Below, in pieces: positions 23,901 through 35,900 of a stretch of DNA of 64,000 nucleotides (positions are counted from its first letter, which is position 1; each line of letters begins with the position of its first letter). The translations under genes were made by a program, and so were the position numbers. Source of the stretch: Pisaster brevispinus (lineage: Eukaryota; Echinodermata; Asteroidea; Forcipulatida; Asteriidae); contig JAMKCF010000004.1 in NCBI GenBank assembly GCA_023634235.1, positions 23,816,527 through 23,880,526 on the forward strand, in the 5' to 3' direction. The notes beneath the pieces are model-generated. The model did not search any database and was not told the origin of the DNA. It worked only from the letters and a program-made list of their open reading frames with translations.

Positions 23901-26900
23901 TACCCACTGTGACTTGAGCATCATGCCTGAGAGAAATGCACCATGTGATCTCCCAGAATGCACCGGCTGGAAACATGGAGAGTGGGGGCCGGTAAGAAAT
24001 GATTAACGTCAAGTCTGTATTAGGAAACTCCCGGTGTGTCTCATGATTTTGGATATTTTTTTCTAATTCAATGTTTGCCAAATAAAACAACGGTTGGCAT
24101 TGCTGTTGATAAGCCATTTTGTTACACTCGCACGTGCGCATGTGATGTACGCATAATGCCTTCACTTCTATCTGCTCCAAAGCTGATTGTTCGTGTGTAA
24201 AACGTAGGATAAACCTTCAAGGACCTTGCTGCACTGACGTGTTCCTTTGTTTTCATTTTCCGATAAAATAATTGTCATAACGGAGATGGATTTTTGAAGG
24301 TGAGGTAGCCAACATCTTAGACCAAAGTTTCTGGGGGTTTTTGAAGAAAGATAAGGGTTTCAAGCGACAATACTATGATAATTTGATAATTCAACAATTG
24401 TTTTTTTAAGGAAGCATCTATTTATTGATTCAATTTTTGGATAGTGTTCCGGAAGTTGTGGCCAAGGTGAGAAGCAGAGATTCATTGGCTGTTACCAAGG
24501 CAATCAAGAGGTTGATGGTAACCAATGTGATCAGTCCAGGAAGCCAGATACCGTCATGTCATGTGAGATGACCGAGTGTCCAGTATGGCACCAGGGAGAG
24601 TGGAAATCGGTAAGAGGAACCTCTCAAATTGTAAAGCCACCCAGAGTGTTACTTAGAACATTTGCAACTTTTGTTCTAAATTTCTCTTAGTGCCATAGAC
24701 TTCTGAACCAAGCAACATGTTTGTTTGATCGCGATGATCAGTAAGAAGACTTAAACAAGTCTAATTCGAGCTGAGATGTCTAACTGTATAATACTGCCAT
24801 CTCAAAAATCTAGTCAAGCAGCTAAGTCCAGGAAACCCACCAATAAAGCAGTTGGCACAAATGAAAAACAACATACATTCGACTATGAGCACGAGCCAGA
24901 TAAAAAGTTAGTGCACAACACAGTCACCACATTTAAGGTTTGACTGCATAAAATGGTGGAATATGCCTAGTAGAAAACACACACACAAATCTAGAAGGCA
25001 TATACTACCAGTTTTATGCAGTCAAACTTTAGGTATGGTGGCTGTGTTGTGCGCTAACCTTTTTGGGGGGGTCATATGCTCATAGTCAATTGTAAGTTGT
25101 TTTCCCGTCTGTTGGCCCAGTCACCCGACGCCGTCACCAAAATGGCAGGCTATGGGCAGACATTGGTCGTGTGTGACCACAGTATTTAGGTGTCAATAAG
25201 AAATCTTTTATGGCTGGTTTTTCTTCAGTGTTCTGCCAGCTGTGGTCTGGGAAAAAAGGAGAGAGAAGTAAGCTGTTACCAAGGCAACCGTGAGATGGAC
25301 TACATCGACTGTGATTTGAGCCTGATGCCAGAGACCATTGTGCCCTGTGACCTCCCAGAATGCACCTTGTGGAGACATGGAGAATGGGGACCGGTATGAA
25401 ACAATGGAATGCTTTTTTGTTTAGATGTAGTCGCAGACATTACAAATACCTCCTTTAGTTTGGATTATTTAGAACCAATGAGACACAGGGTTAAGTCTGC
25501 TGCCACCTAGTGTCCAAAAAGTAGCTCATTGCATTCAAAGTGGTTTCTGACTTCTATTAACAGAGGGGTGGCAGTCGCTATGTTAAACAGCCCTCTCTTT
25601 TCTGTAACAACTTACTGAATGGATTTTCTAATTTTGTCCATCCTAGGCAGCAGGATTGGTTCTCAGAATTTCTTGAATAAATTTCGTTGTTGAGAATATT
25701 ATTGTCACAATGAAACCATGACTTACATCAAGACAATAAACATTCTCATGAAATGTTCTAGGATTTATTTTTCCGCTTATGAGAAAATGTGGCCTGGAAA
25801 ACTGATTATTATGTGGTGTTTTTCCACCAGTGTTCCATAACCTGTGGTGAAGGGGAACGGCGAAGGTCAATCCACTGTCACCAAGGGAGCGAGGTTGTTG
25901 CCAATGACCAGTGTGATACTACACTGAAGCCGAGTGCTGTCAGTGCATGCAGGAAGACAGAATGCCCAGTATGGCGAGAAACCAACTGGGGAGAGGTGAG
26001 GACATTGATGTTTCCGTTGAAAGTCCTCCAATTTAATTCATTTTTTTGTCTTCGAAATGTTCTTAGACAATTTTAAATCCCCTCATTCTCAAATAGTATG
26101 GTTTCTGTGCTTGAGTAAATACTACATTATGGGAATTGGATGAAATTGCTTAGTCACTGGGGTGTGGGTTCGAATCCCGGTCATGACACCTGTGTTCTTG
26201 AGCAAGTTACTTAACCATTAATTGCTTCTCTTAACCCAGGTATAAAAATGGGAAACTTAGAGTAGGCTGAGAAAATATTGTGTCTGAGGAATGGTCTAAA
26301 GTATACCTGATGAACAGGGATGATAATGTTGTAAAGCGCCTTGATGGATATATACAATTTGCTCATTCTGTACAATTTGGTTTTTTTTAACGCAGTGCTC
26401 AGTAACATGTGGTCTAGGAGTGAGGCAAAGAGGGGTCAACTGCTACCTAGGCACCAGGGAAATCGAGGCTAGTCGTTGTGACCCAGCCTTGATGCCGGAG
26501 ACGTCAAGGTCATGTGAGGTGAAGGACTGCGCTAGTTGGTTCCATGGAGAATGGACTCAGGTGAGGTCACGATTTTCACAGAACTTGTTCTTGAAGAGCA
26601 CTAAAAAAAAATATATAAATTGTACTGCTCATTACCCCCCCACCCAGCTATTAAGTATTTTTCACATTGAGCATTGAGAATTAGAGTCATGTGAGTTTAC
26701 CTTTTCTAGTCAGTTGAGTTGTTCCTCCGTTTTAGTTCAGTCTTTTGTAGCTTAGTGATTTCTTCCTCTTATGACCCCACTGGTGCCTAGCGTGGGGATT
26801 GGGTTTTCAGTCCTTGACTGCATGGATTTTCCCCAGTTATGGGGTAATCCTCCCACATCTAAAACTGAGATTTTTTTCAGCATTGTCTCATCACAGATAT

Positions 26901-29900
26901 CTTCAAGCCAACGGGTTACAATGCAAAGCTTTATCAAGTAGAAAACCACAAGGGAAACTGACTGGGTAAACTAAATAATTTGAGGTTGAACAAAGACAAA
27001 TTTACTTGAGCGGGACTCGAACCTCCAGATTAACATGCTTTACCAACTGAGCTTGTCTAGCCCTAATGGTGGTCTACCTAAAATAACCTGTCCATTAAAC
27101 CGTATTGGTCGTTCTCTGTTTTCAGTGTTCAGAGACGTGTGGCCAGGGTGAGATGCGGCGGAGAGTCAGCTGCTCATCTGACGGTCAGAATGTGGATATC
27201 ACCCAGTGTGACCTGACCCTCATGCCAGACACTGTCAGGGCATGTCAGGTGATGGCCTGTCCAACCTGGGGAGTAGGGCCATGGGATGAGGTAAGACTGG
27301 GGGGATGGGTATGGGAGGGATTCAGAATGTGGATATCACCCAGTGTGACCTGTCCCCCATGCCAGAAGCAGTCAGGGTATTTGAAATGATGAAGTGTCCA
27401 ACTTGGGGAGTAGGGCCATGGGATGAGGTAAGACTGGGCTAGCGGGTGGGTATGGAAGGGGATGGAAGGGATTCAGAATGTGGATATCACCCATTGTAAC
27501 CTGACCCTCATGCCAGAAGCAGTCAGGGCATGTGAGGTGATGGCCTGTCCAACCTGGGGAGTAGGGCCATGGGATGAAGTAAGACTGGATGATGGGTATG
27601 ACAGGGGATGGGAGGGATTCAGAATGTGGATATCACCCAGTGTGACGTGACCCTCACGCCAGACACTGTCAGTTCATGTGAGTTTGTTTTCACATTCAAA
27701 CCGGGGACCTATAACAACAGAGGACAATAGGGTCCCCGGTTGGGTAAAGGTCCCCAATTGGAAATTGTGTACAAAACCAATGGGAGCTGTGGCCAAAAAG
27801 TTAGAAGTCCAAACAAAAGAGGGACAATAGGAGGTCCCGGATTGGAGGTGTTTACACACTGGTGTGAGTTGATGGCATGTCCAACCTTGGGAGTAGGGCC
27901 ATGGGATGAGGACTGGGCTAGGGGATGGGTTTGGAAAGGGGGGGTTGCAGAATGTCATTATCTCCCAGTGTGACCTGACCCTGTTCTTGTTTTTGAAGTA
28001 CTTTGAGTATTTCTTCTGAATTCCTACTCTCTGTAATCAGTGCTCGGTGACTTGTGGAGAGGGAGAGAAACAGCGTAGAGTGAGCTGTTACCAAGACAAC
28101 CGCATCGTCAGCATGGCCCAGTGTGACCTGACATTGATGCCAGCTGGTTCTAAGCCTTGTTCGATGGCTGATTGTCCTCTATGGCGACACGGTGATTGGG
28201 GACCTGTAAGTTGCTTTTGTTCAACAAATTCTTGTCAAGTTTTGTCTAACTTAAGTATTGTTGCAAAAAAATAGTTAGTGGCCTGACGTTTCGACCCTAG
28301 CAGAGTTTTTTTTATATCAAAGTCTAAATGACAAGACTACAAACATAAACAGGTAAACTATTGTTGAAAGTTGTCTCTCGGACAGGGGGTAGAAAATTAA
28401 TTTGTACACATACCCTGATCCAATATTTAGACTATTCCTTTTTGTCTTGCAGTGCTCGGTATCCTGCGGTCAGGGTTACCAACTCAGAGGTATTCAATGT
28501 CGTCACACTAATGATACCCCACTCCCAGATGCAGAGTGTAATCTCGAAAACCGGCCACCTAATGAACAAAACTGCCAAATGCCAGCCTGCCCATATCCCA
28601 CCTTACCAGAAACCAAACCACCAACCTCCCTGCCACCAACGTACCCGCCAATCAAATCCACCTCATCAACGGTATCTCGTATTAACACACCGGTATCGTC
28701 CGTGCGAAGTGTGCTTCGTAGACCAACGCCGTCATCATCGCAGAATCCCCTGCCCGGGCCGTCGTATAACCAGAGAGGGTCGGCATTACTAGATGTACCA
28801 AGTGTGACGATCAGAGGGCCATCTGATCCAAAGCCGGTGCCCAAGTCATCACCGGTAACCGCTATGGAGGTTCTCAGGGAGACACCATGGAAGAGATTCA
28901 GCAGTCAATGGAGAACGGGGATGTGGACTGAGGTAAGAATCATGTCATATAACACAAGACATCTTCGTCTTGTCCCCTTAATGCTAAAGCAGATACAGCA
29001 GTGATACCTGAGGAGGGGCCAGACTAATCTTGCTTTCCGGCCTCAATTTGGATCTATTTTTTGTAGGGAAGAAAAACAACATGGCATTACAAAGACGAAG
29101 GCTTTTAGACGTTGATGCAAATTGACCAAACAGTTTTGATAAAATTAGAACAAATAAATAGTATGCTTATCTTCACATTATTTTCTTGCAACTTCAATGA
29201 CTAATTGAGCCCAAATTTTCACAGGCTTGTTATTTTATGCTTATGTTGGAATACACCATAAGTGAGGATAGTCTTTGACAATTACCAAAAGTATACCCTG
29301 CCTTTAAGCCTGTTGTGCTAGAATCTCAACATTTCTTGGAGGGAATCTTTATGTTTTGAACTTGTGAGAGACGCTTTCTCATTCTACACTTTTAGTGCAC
29401 ATCCACATGTGGTTATGGAACTCGTGAGCGCTACGTAAGCTGTAGAGATCGCTATGGTTACATCTCGGAGGAGACAGATTGTGACATTGAGCACCGACCG
29501 CCAGCCATTGAGCAATGTCAGAGTAAACCCTGCCCGCACTGGAGGACCGGCCAATGGAATCAGGTATGGCAGATTTGAAATTTGTTTCTGCTGAAAAACA
29601 TCTCTACGAAATTGGGCCTCAGCAATTAGTATCAGCTTGCCCAAATCGATTAAGGAGTCAAATTTATTGTTTGTTGTACCTGATAGCATTAAACCTGTAG
29701 GTTTTGTTCGTTTTGTTCATTTTTTTCCCCATTTTTTCTGTTAACATTTTGATACTTCAGTGTTCTGTAACATGTGGAACTGGCAAGTCCTCGCGTTACG
29801 TAGCCTGTGTCAACAGCGATAACTCCATTGCCGACGATGAGGAGTGCGACCTGAAGATCAGACCCAAAGACTCGGAAACGTGTGGCAATCAGGAGTGTGT

Positions 29901-32900
29901 ATCGGAACAGTTTGATGCGTCAGGGATGTCCGGAGACAGAGGGATTGGGATAGTGAGAGGAAAGTGGAAGACTGGACCATGGAGTAAGGTGAGTGTGTTT
30001 AGGGAGAAACTTGCATCACTTAAGCCTCTTTCACACAAGACCAACTTCTCAGGGAATTCCTGGGAAAGTTTGATTGACCCCTTTCACACTTGAATTGCTA
30101 ACCCTGGCAAACTCCCGGGAAATAGTTACCTTTCCTTGGGAGTAGGGTTAAGAGAGAGAGAACCTTTGCGTCAGCATACTTAAGTGCTTCCCAAGGAAAC
30201 TTGCATCAATTGTGTAAAAAAAACATGGGGGTGGCGGTGGGGTTAGAATTTCCCAGGAAATTGCTGGGGTTTTATTTCGTGTGAATTGGCTCTGCAGGGT
30301 AAAAAGGGCTCTTGTAACTCTTGTAGTGTGTTGTGGCCAAATGGTCTAGTGCACTGTGGGCTCAAGTTCTGGTGGCTATGTCATTGGGGTGTGGGTTTGA
30401 ATTATGCATTTGTGTGCGTAAACCAGCAAGCACGTAGTCGACTTCCTGACCTGTGTGATTTGACCTCGGGAGAAGCTGTGTAAATGTTTTACTTAATTAT
30501 TGTTTACAGTGTTCGTCCACCTGCGGGAGTGGTCTTCACCAGCGGATCGTCTTCTGTCAAGATGAAAATGGAGATTCAGATACGTGTAGTGAAGCACTGA
30601 GACCACAGAACATACAAGTTTGTAACACAGGTGTACATTGCCCACGGTGGAGCTTTGGTGACTGGGGATCGGTAAGAAAAATTTATCTGTCACTTTGTCA
30701 TGAATTTCTTTCTTTGGTCTGACACTTGTAAAGTAAATTATAAAACGGTTCAAAAAGTTGTAACATGCCTCATGCAAAAAACCGGGCCCGTTTTCATAAA
30801 GCCTGTAAGCATTAAAACTTGGTTGGCAGAAACTGGTTACCAGCCAAAATGTCTTTAAAGTTTACATTGGTGCGACCGGTACCCCACTAATTTTTCTGCC
30901 TAGCAAAGAAATTTGCTAAGCAGTAGTTTCTGCTAAACAGCCTTAAAAGACTCGGCCCAGGCACTTCCTTCAAAATTCAAAATGGGTATATTTTTAGTCT
31001 CTTGCTAGAGGAAGATATGATCTGCTATCAGGTCTCAATCAACTATTTACCCCAATTTGTGTGACTTTTCCTTCTTGATCTTCTACTTAAACAGGAAAAT
31101 AGGTGATTCTTTTTAAAACTGACAACTGACATCCCTTTGTGATCCGCCTTGTACCAGTTGAGTAGGTACTCCCAAAATTGTATCTGCCGTCAAAGCAAAA
31201 TGACAAAAATGAGATGAAGGCATAGAAACATTAGCAACAGTTGTGTTTGCAGTTTAAAATCTTGCAAAGATTTTTCAGTAGTAGGAGTAGTTTCTCTGCA
31301 AAATGTTAATCTGAATCCACAAGCAAACAAATTCACAAATGGAAACTGTAGACGTTTGAGATAATACTTGCAATGTGACTTCCATACTTCGCACAGTAGT
31401 TTGAGAACATTTAGGTATTGGCAATTTTTTTTCTCCAAAAGCTGCATAAGGACATTTATACTAACAGGAAGTGTAGAAGTATTAAATACAGTAGCACTTG
31501 GTTCTTTTATTGCGCATATTCTAGTAGCTAGATCAAGGCACTTTACAACATTATTATCCCCATTCATCAGGTATACGTAGACCATTCCTCAAACTTTTTC
31601 AACTCCCTGGGGAGCATACAACCCCAAACTGCTGAAATTAGCGACCAGGAAATAATCCAACACAATACTTTCTCAGCCTACTCTCAGGTTCCAATTTATA
31701 CATCTGGGTTAAGAGAAATAATTATGGTTAAGTGCCTTGCCCACTGTTAAAGGAACTAAATGATTGTAAGTATTCAGTATGTACTGGCGAAAAATTGTCC
31801 ACAGTTACAGGTGAATAACTTCACTAATAAAACTGCACCATATTTGCAAAGGTTTTTTTTCGTTTTTAAATAAATCCAATGTTCGGCAGTTGGTTTGATT
31901 GGCTACTTGTAGAATGCAGGCATGCAAATTCTCAGCGGATAAGCCGATTTCCTCATTTCTTCTTGAAAGTCGCTGTCCAAAGTGTTTATGTCCTCAGGAG
32001 TTTCTTTCTTGTTTTTATTATTAAGTTTAAGAGAACGTCACCTGTAGCAAACAAACTAACACCTGAACTTTAGAATTAGAAAGTAGTGGTATTCATAATA
32101 CTCAGTTTTTTATATAGCGCTTTATCAACGGGCTTCACAAAGCGCTTGATATGTTAACGATAGGTAAACTATGTTTTGATTTTGTGAGACCCATTTCTAG
32201 AGCGCCTTGTGAGGGTTTACAAGGTGATGCGGTGCAATCTGCAGCCAACCACGCCAGAAACACCAGGAACAATCCCCTTTTCTCTTACTGATAAGTGCAC
32301 TTGGCTCCTTTACTTATGGCTTTACATCCCATCCGAAAGGACGAAGCAATAATGGGTAATTGTTTTGCTTAAGGACACACAAGTGATTGAAACCCGTACC
32401 CACACTCAGAACTTGAGTCAGGTGCACTAGACCGCTTGGCCATGAATTACTTGTGTGTGTGTGTATGTGTGAGCGTGTCTACTCGTTGAAACCGAGAACG
32501 AGGACGCCCTCGCTTCGCTTTCGTGTAGAAAACCAATGGGGACGTCGCTAAAAAAAGAAGTCCAAACAATGAGAACAAAGAGAAGTGCTTGATTTACAGA
32601 GTTCACAAACGGGTGTGTGTGTGTGTGAGTGAAAATCAATCCAACATTTGAGTAGTTTGAAATCTAGGATAAAGTAAGACAATATGCACTTTAAAACATC
32701 TTGACGATAAGTGATCTGTCTGGTCTAATCTCACTGTCACCCCCTAAGGGGCTACATTCATCAGTAACCCTACCCTTTAGTCACATACTGAACACAGAGG
32801 GGGTTGCCCAAATATCATCATATCCATTGGTTCAGTCTGAAGGCCCAAATAGCTGACCCTTCATCAGCAGTCTGTCCAGTTGAATCACAGTGAGCTCTAA

Positions 32901-35900
32901 ATCCCCCCCTTCTTGTCAGTCTTTATCAATCTCAGTTCCAGTAACATCAACCATAGGGGATGGTCCTGGGCCAGATTGTATTGACACTACAGGCAGTTTG
33001 AAATAAGGAAGCTATACAAGATCTGTTCTGTGCAGGGAAATATTTCCATAGGTAGCCCACGACACTGTATTTTTATCAAGAACTTCAAGTCCATCCAGGT
33101 TTAGCAAGATGACAGCGGGTACCGACTGCAACTCGAGGGCAGCATTCAAACGGACACCACAGAAATTTCCAAACGTCGCTTGCAGGCGATCTTTGGAGAT
33201 TCAAATTTCTCGACATACTTTTATTTGATTTCTAATCAATGATAGGCACTTCAGACCAAATAATTTTGCAGGATGCTTACTACCATCACATCTTCATGAC
33301 AAGTAGGCTTTCGGATAAAAATTGCACAATTTCTTGTTGGGGTCATTACCTTTAGGTAGTGGTAGACGTTGAATGCCACAGTCAATCCCAGTCTCTACTT
33401 TTAGACACACTGCCCTACTAAACACAGTTTACAAAACAGAGAGGGGGAGAGAGCAAGGAACAATGCTGTGAGACTTCAATGGGAGCCCCTCAAAGCACAA
33501 CCTATTCTCGACTGAGGTCTGCCAAAACCAAACCCGGTACCCTGTAGGTGCCTGGACAATTAAATTATCCTACATATGAGGTCTTGAGTCAGCATGTTAT
33601 CTCGTACCTTAAGGGGCTAGGAATTCTGAATGGAGGAGGTCTCCCATGGACTGATGGGTTTTCTGATTGAATTACCCAGTCAGGATTTCAGCCACTGTGG
33701 GGCTAACCCTCTGAAAAACGCCTGTCAATGCCTATGAGCTTTCATGGGCAGAGATCTAGGGCTAATGAAAACTGAAAAATGGGTGGGGGTTTAGGAGGAG
33801 AAGGGGGTGAGTCAGTGTACACCCCCCAAACCCCCAAAGGGGCTGGGAGATGAGAGGGGGACGCAGACAAATATTGTGAATGACAAATCGAATTGGGAAT
33901 CGAACATAATGAATTCAGCTTGTCAAAACACTTTTGATTTGTTGTCTTTGTGTATTGTTCTCTACATCTGTTTAAAACTGTTATAGGCAGAAATTATGTA
34001 AATACATTTTAAATATTTCAAATTTAAAGTCTAGAGTCTGCAGCAAGGCCAGACGTAGTGTTCCGTAGGCTCTTAACACCAGTGTTCTGTAGGCTCTAAA
34101 CACCAGTGTTCTGTTGGCTCTAAACACCAGTCGTCCAAGGCTATAGGCACTAGTGGTTTGTGGCAGGCCTTGTACTAGGCTGAAGCTTTCCAAAGTCCAG
34201 ATGCTGTTAGAAATATTTCGGGGAAAAAATATCATAATAACCATATATTTTGTGCGCTTAAATACTTGTAGGCTTTTGATTTTTTTGTAGGCCCCAATTT
34301 CATGTAGGCCCTTTGGATACTCCAGGAACTCGGTACTTAGCCCATAGTTAGTTGCCTTGCATACAAGAATCTTTTGAAAACAGGTATTTTTATTTTGAAG
34401 TAGCAAAGATTTCCTGAATATCTGTTGCAGCATGTTTATAATTTCAGTTGTTGTTCCTTCAATGTTTCCTTATACTAAAGTGCTCCTCAAACAGTTTCTA
34501 AATTTATTATGTAAACCAAAACTAAGAATCTTGGATGAGGTTTCATAACCTATATCACATCAGGATCCAACCTTACATCTCTCTCCTTTTAACCCTCACA
34601 GTGCTCAGCATCATGTGGAGGAGGCATTAAATCCCGGCTGGTCTTGTGCCGACTACGGAGCGGCCGTACGCTCGCAGATTCCTCATGCAACACCTTATCA
34701 AGACCCGTGGACACCAGCATGTGTGGTACCAGTCCCTGCGCGAGTAGAGCCAGGTGGAATTCAAGATCGTGGAATGGGGTAGGGAGATTCTGATCCTATT
34801 TTATTCAATCTTGAAAAGGAACAAACACAAAAAGTGAATGGAATTTTCGTCCAAGTGAAAGCTATGTTTATCCTGATCCTTAACCAGTTTTCAGGAATTA
34901 AACACCAATTGATGTACTGTCCTTGAATCGTTTTAAGGAAAAAAAAGGGTTCACATTTTTTAACGAAAGAAAAAGTTGGCAGGAATCACTTGGATTTGGA
35001 TGGAATTTGACGTTGGCACTGGAGGACATTGTTTGTCAAAACTGGCACTGTCATTTTATTTTGAAGACTGTGGTCCTTTGAAGGCGTTGGCCTTTTTCTG
35101 ATTCACAGCATCTTCTGTCTTCCAGATGAATTTATTGTGTTTTTTTTATCAGGAGCTTCAGGAATGAGACATTTATCTTAAAGCAGACTTTTGGGGAGAA
35201 AAAAAGTAGCTGTTTTGTTCTCCTTATATGAAGAAATAATGTTCTTCGATACTATTATGGCTCCTTTTACACTAGAGAAACTTTGTGGGAAATTCCCAGG
35301 AAAAATTGTGGTTGACCTTTAAAAACCTGAATTCCTAACCCTGGCAAACTCCTTGGAAATAGACATTTCCTGGGAAATAGCTTCCCCTGCTTTGGGGTGG
35401 GGGTGAAGTGAGATAAACCTGGGGTTAACATACTGAGTGTTTATTCTTCCATGGAGAATTGTATCAAGTGTGAACCGAATATGGGTTTGGCAGTGAGGTT
35501 GAAATTCCCCAGGAATTTCCTGGAGTTATGTTTCCTGGGAATCGGTGGTATAGTGTGAAAAACTTTAGCTAGCATTGAGGGCGCTGTTTTATAAAAGCTC
35601 CCTGAAATCTATAACTGACTGGGTTACTAAGAGGTGAATATTTCATCATTTCAACATATGCTCTAAAATTTGGTGCCTGTGTTTCAGACCTTTTTTGTGT
35701 GTGAGCAATAACTCTCACCCCTGGAGCTTCTATCAACACATTTCAACAGAATTGAGAATTAAACTTCTCCCTCACTGTAACTGAATTCGGTGTTTTACAG
35801 TCTGAGGTTTGGCTAATGTGTAAATGATCTTCAAGGGGTGGGTAATTATCCACCTTGGTCTGTCCAGTTATCTTTACAAGTTTGTCTGCTTGTAACTTTG

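Larger units (their letters stand above)
30672..34601. other. Intron 28
   Basis: 3.9 kb with two minus-strand SINEs (31500-31745, 32095-32445), (GT)n stretches at about 32455 and 32618, a G-rich stretch near 33781-33860 and a 24-bp tandem array near 34057-34130. No TSR-like exon was found in any frame. Confidence 0.7.

Noticed and set aside
27323..27579. Two extra coding exons (half TSRs)
   Set aside because: The copies lack the first half of the TSR and a polypyrimidine tract. Kept as pseudo-exon array, not added to the CDS.
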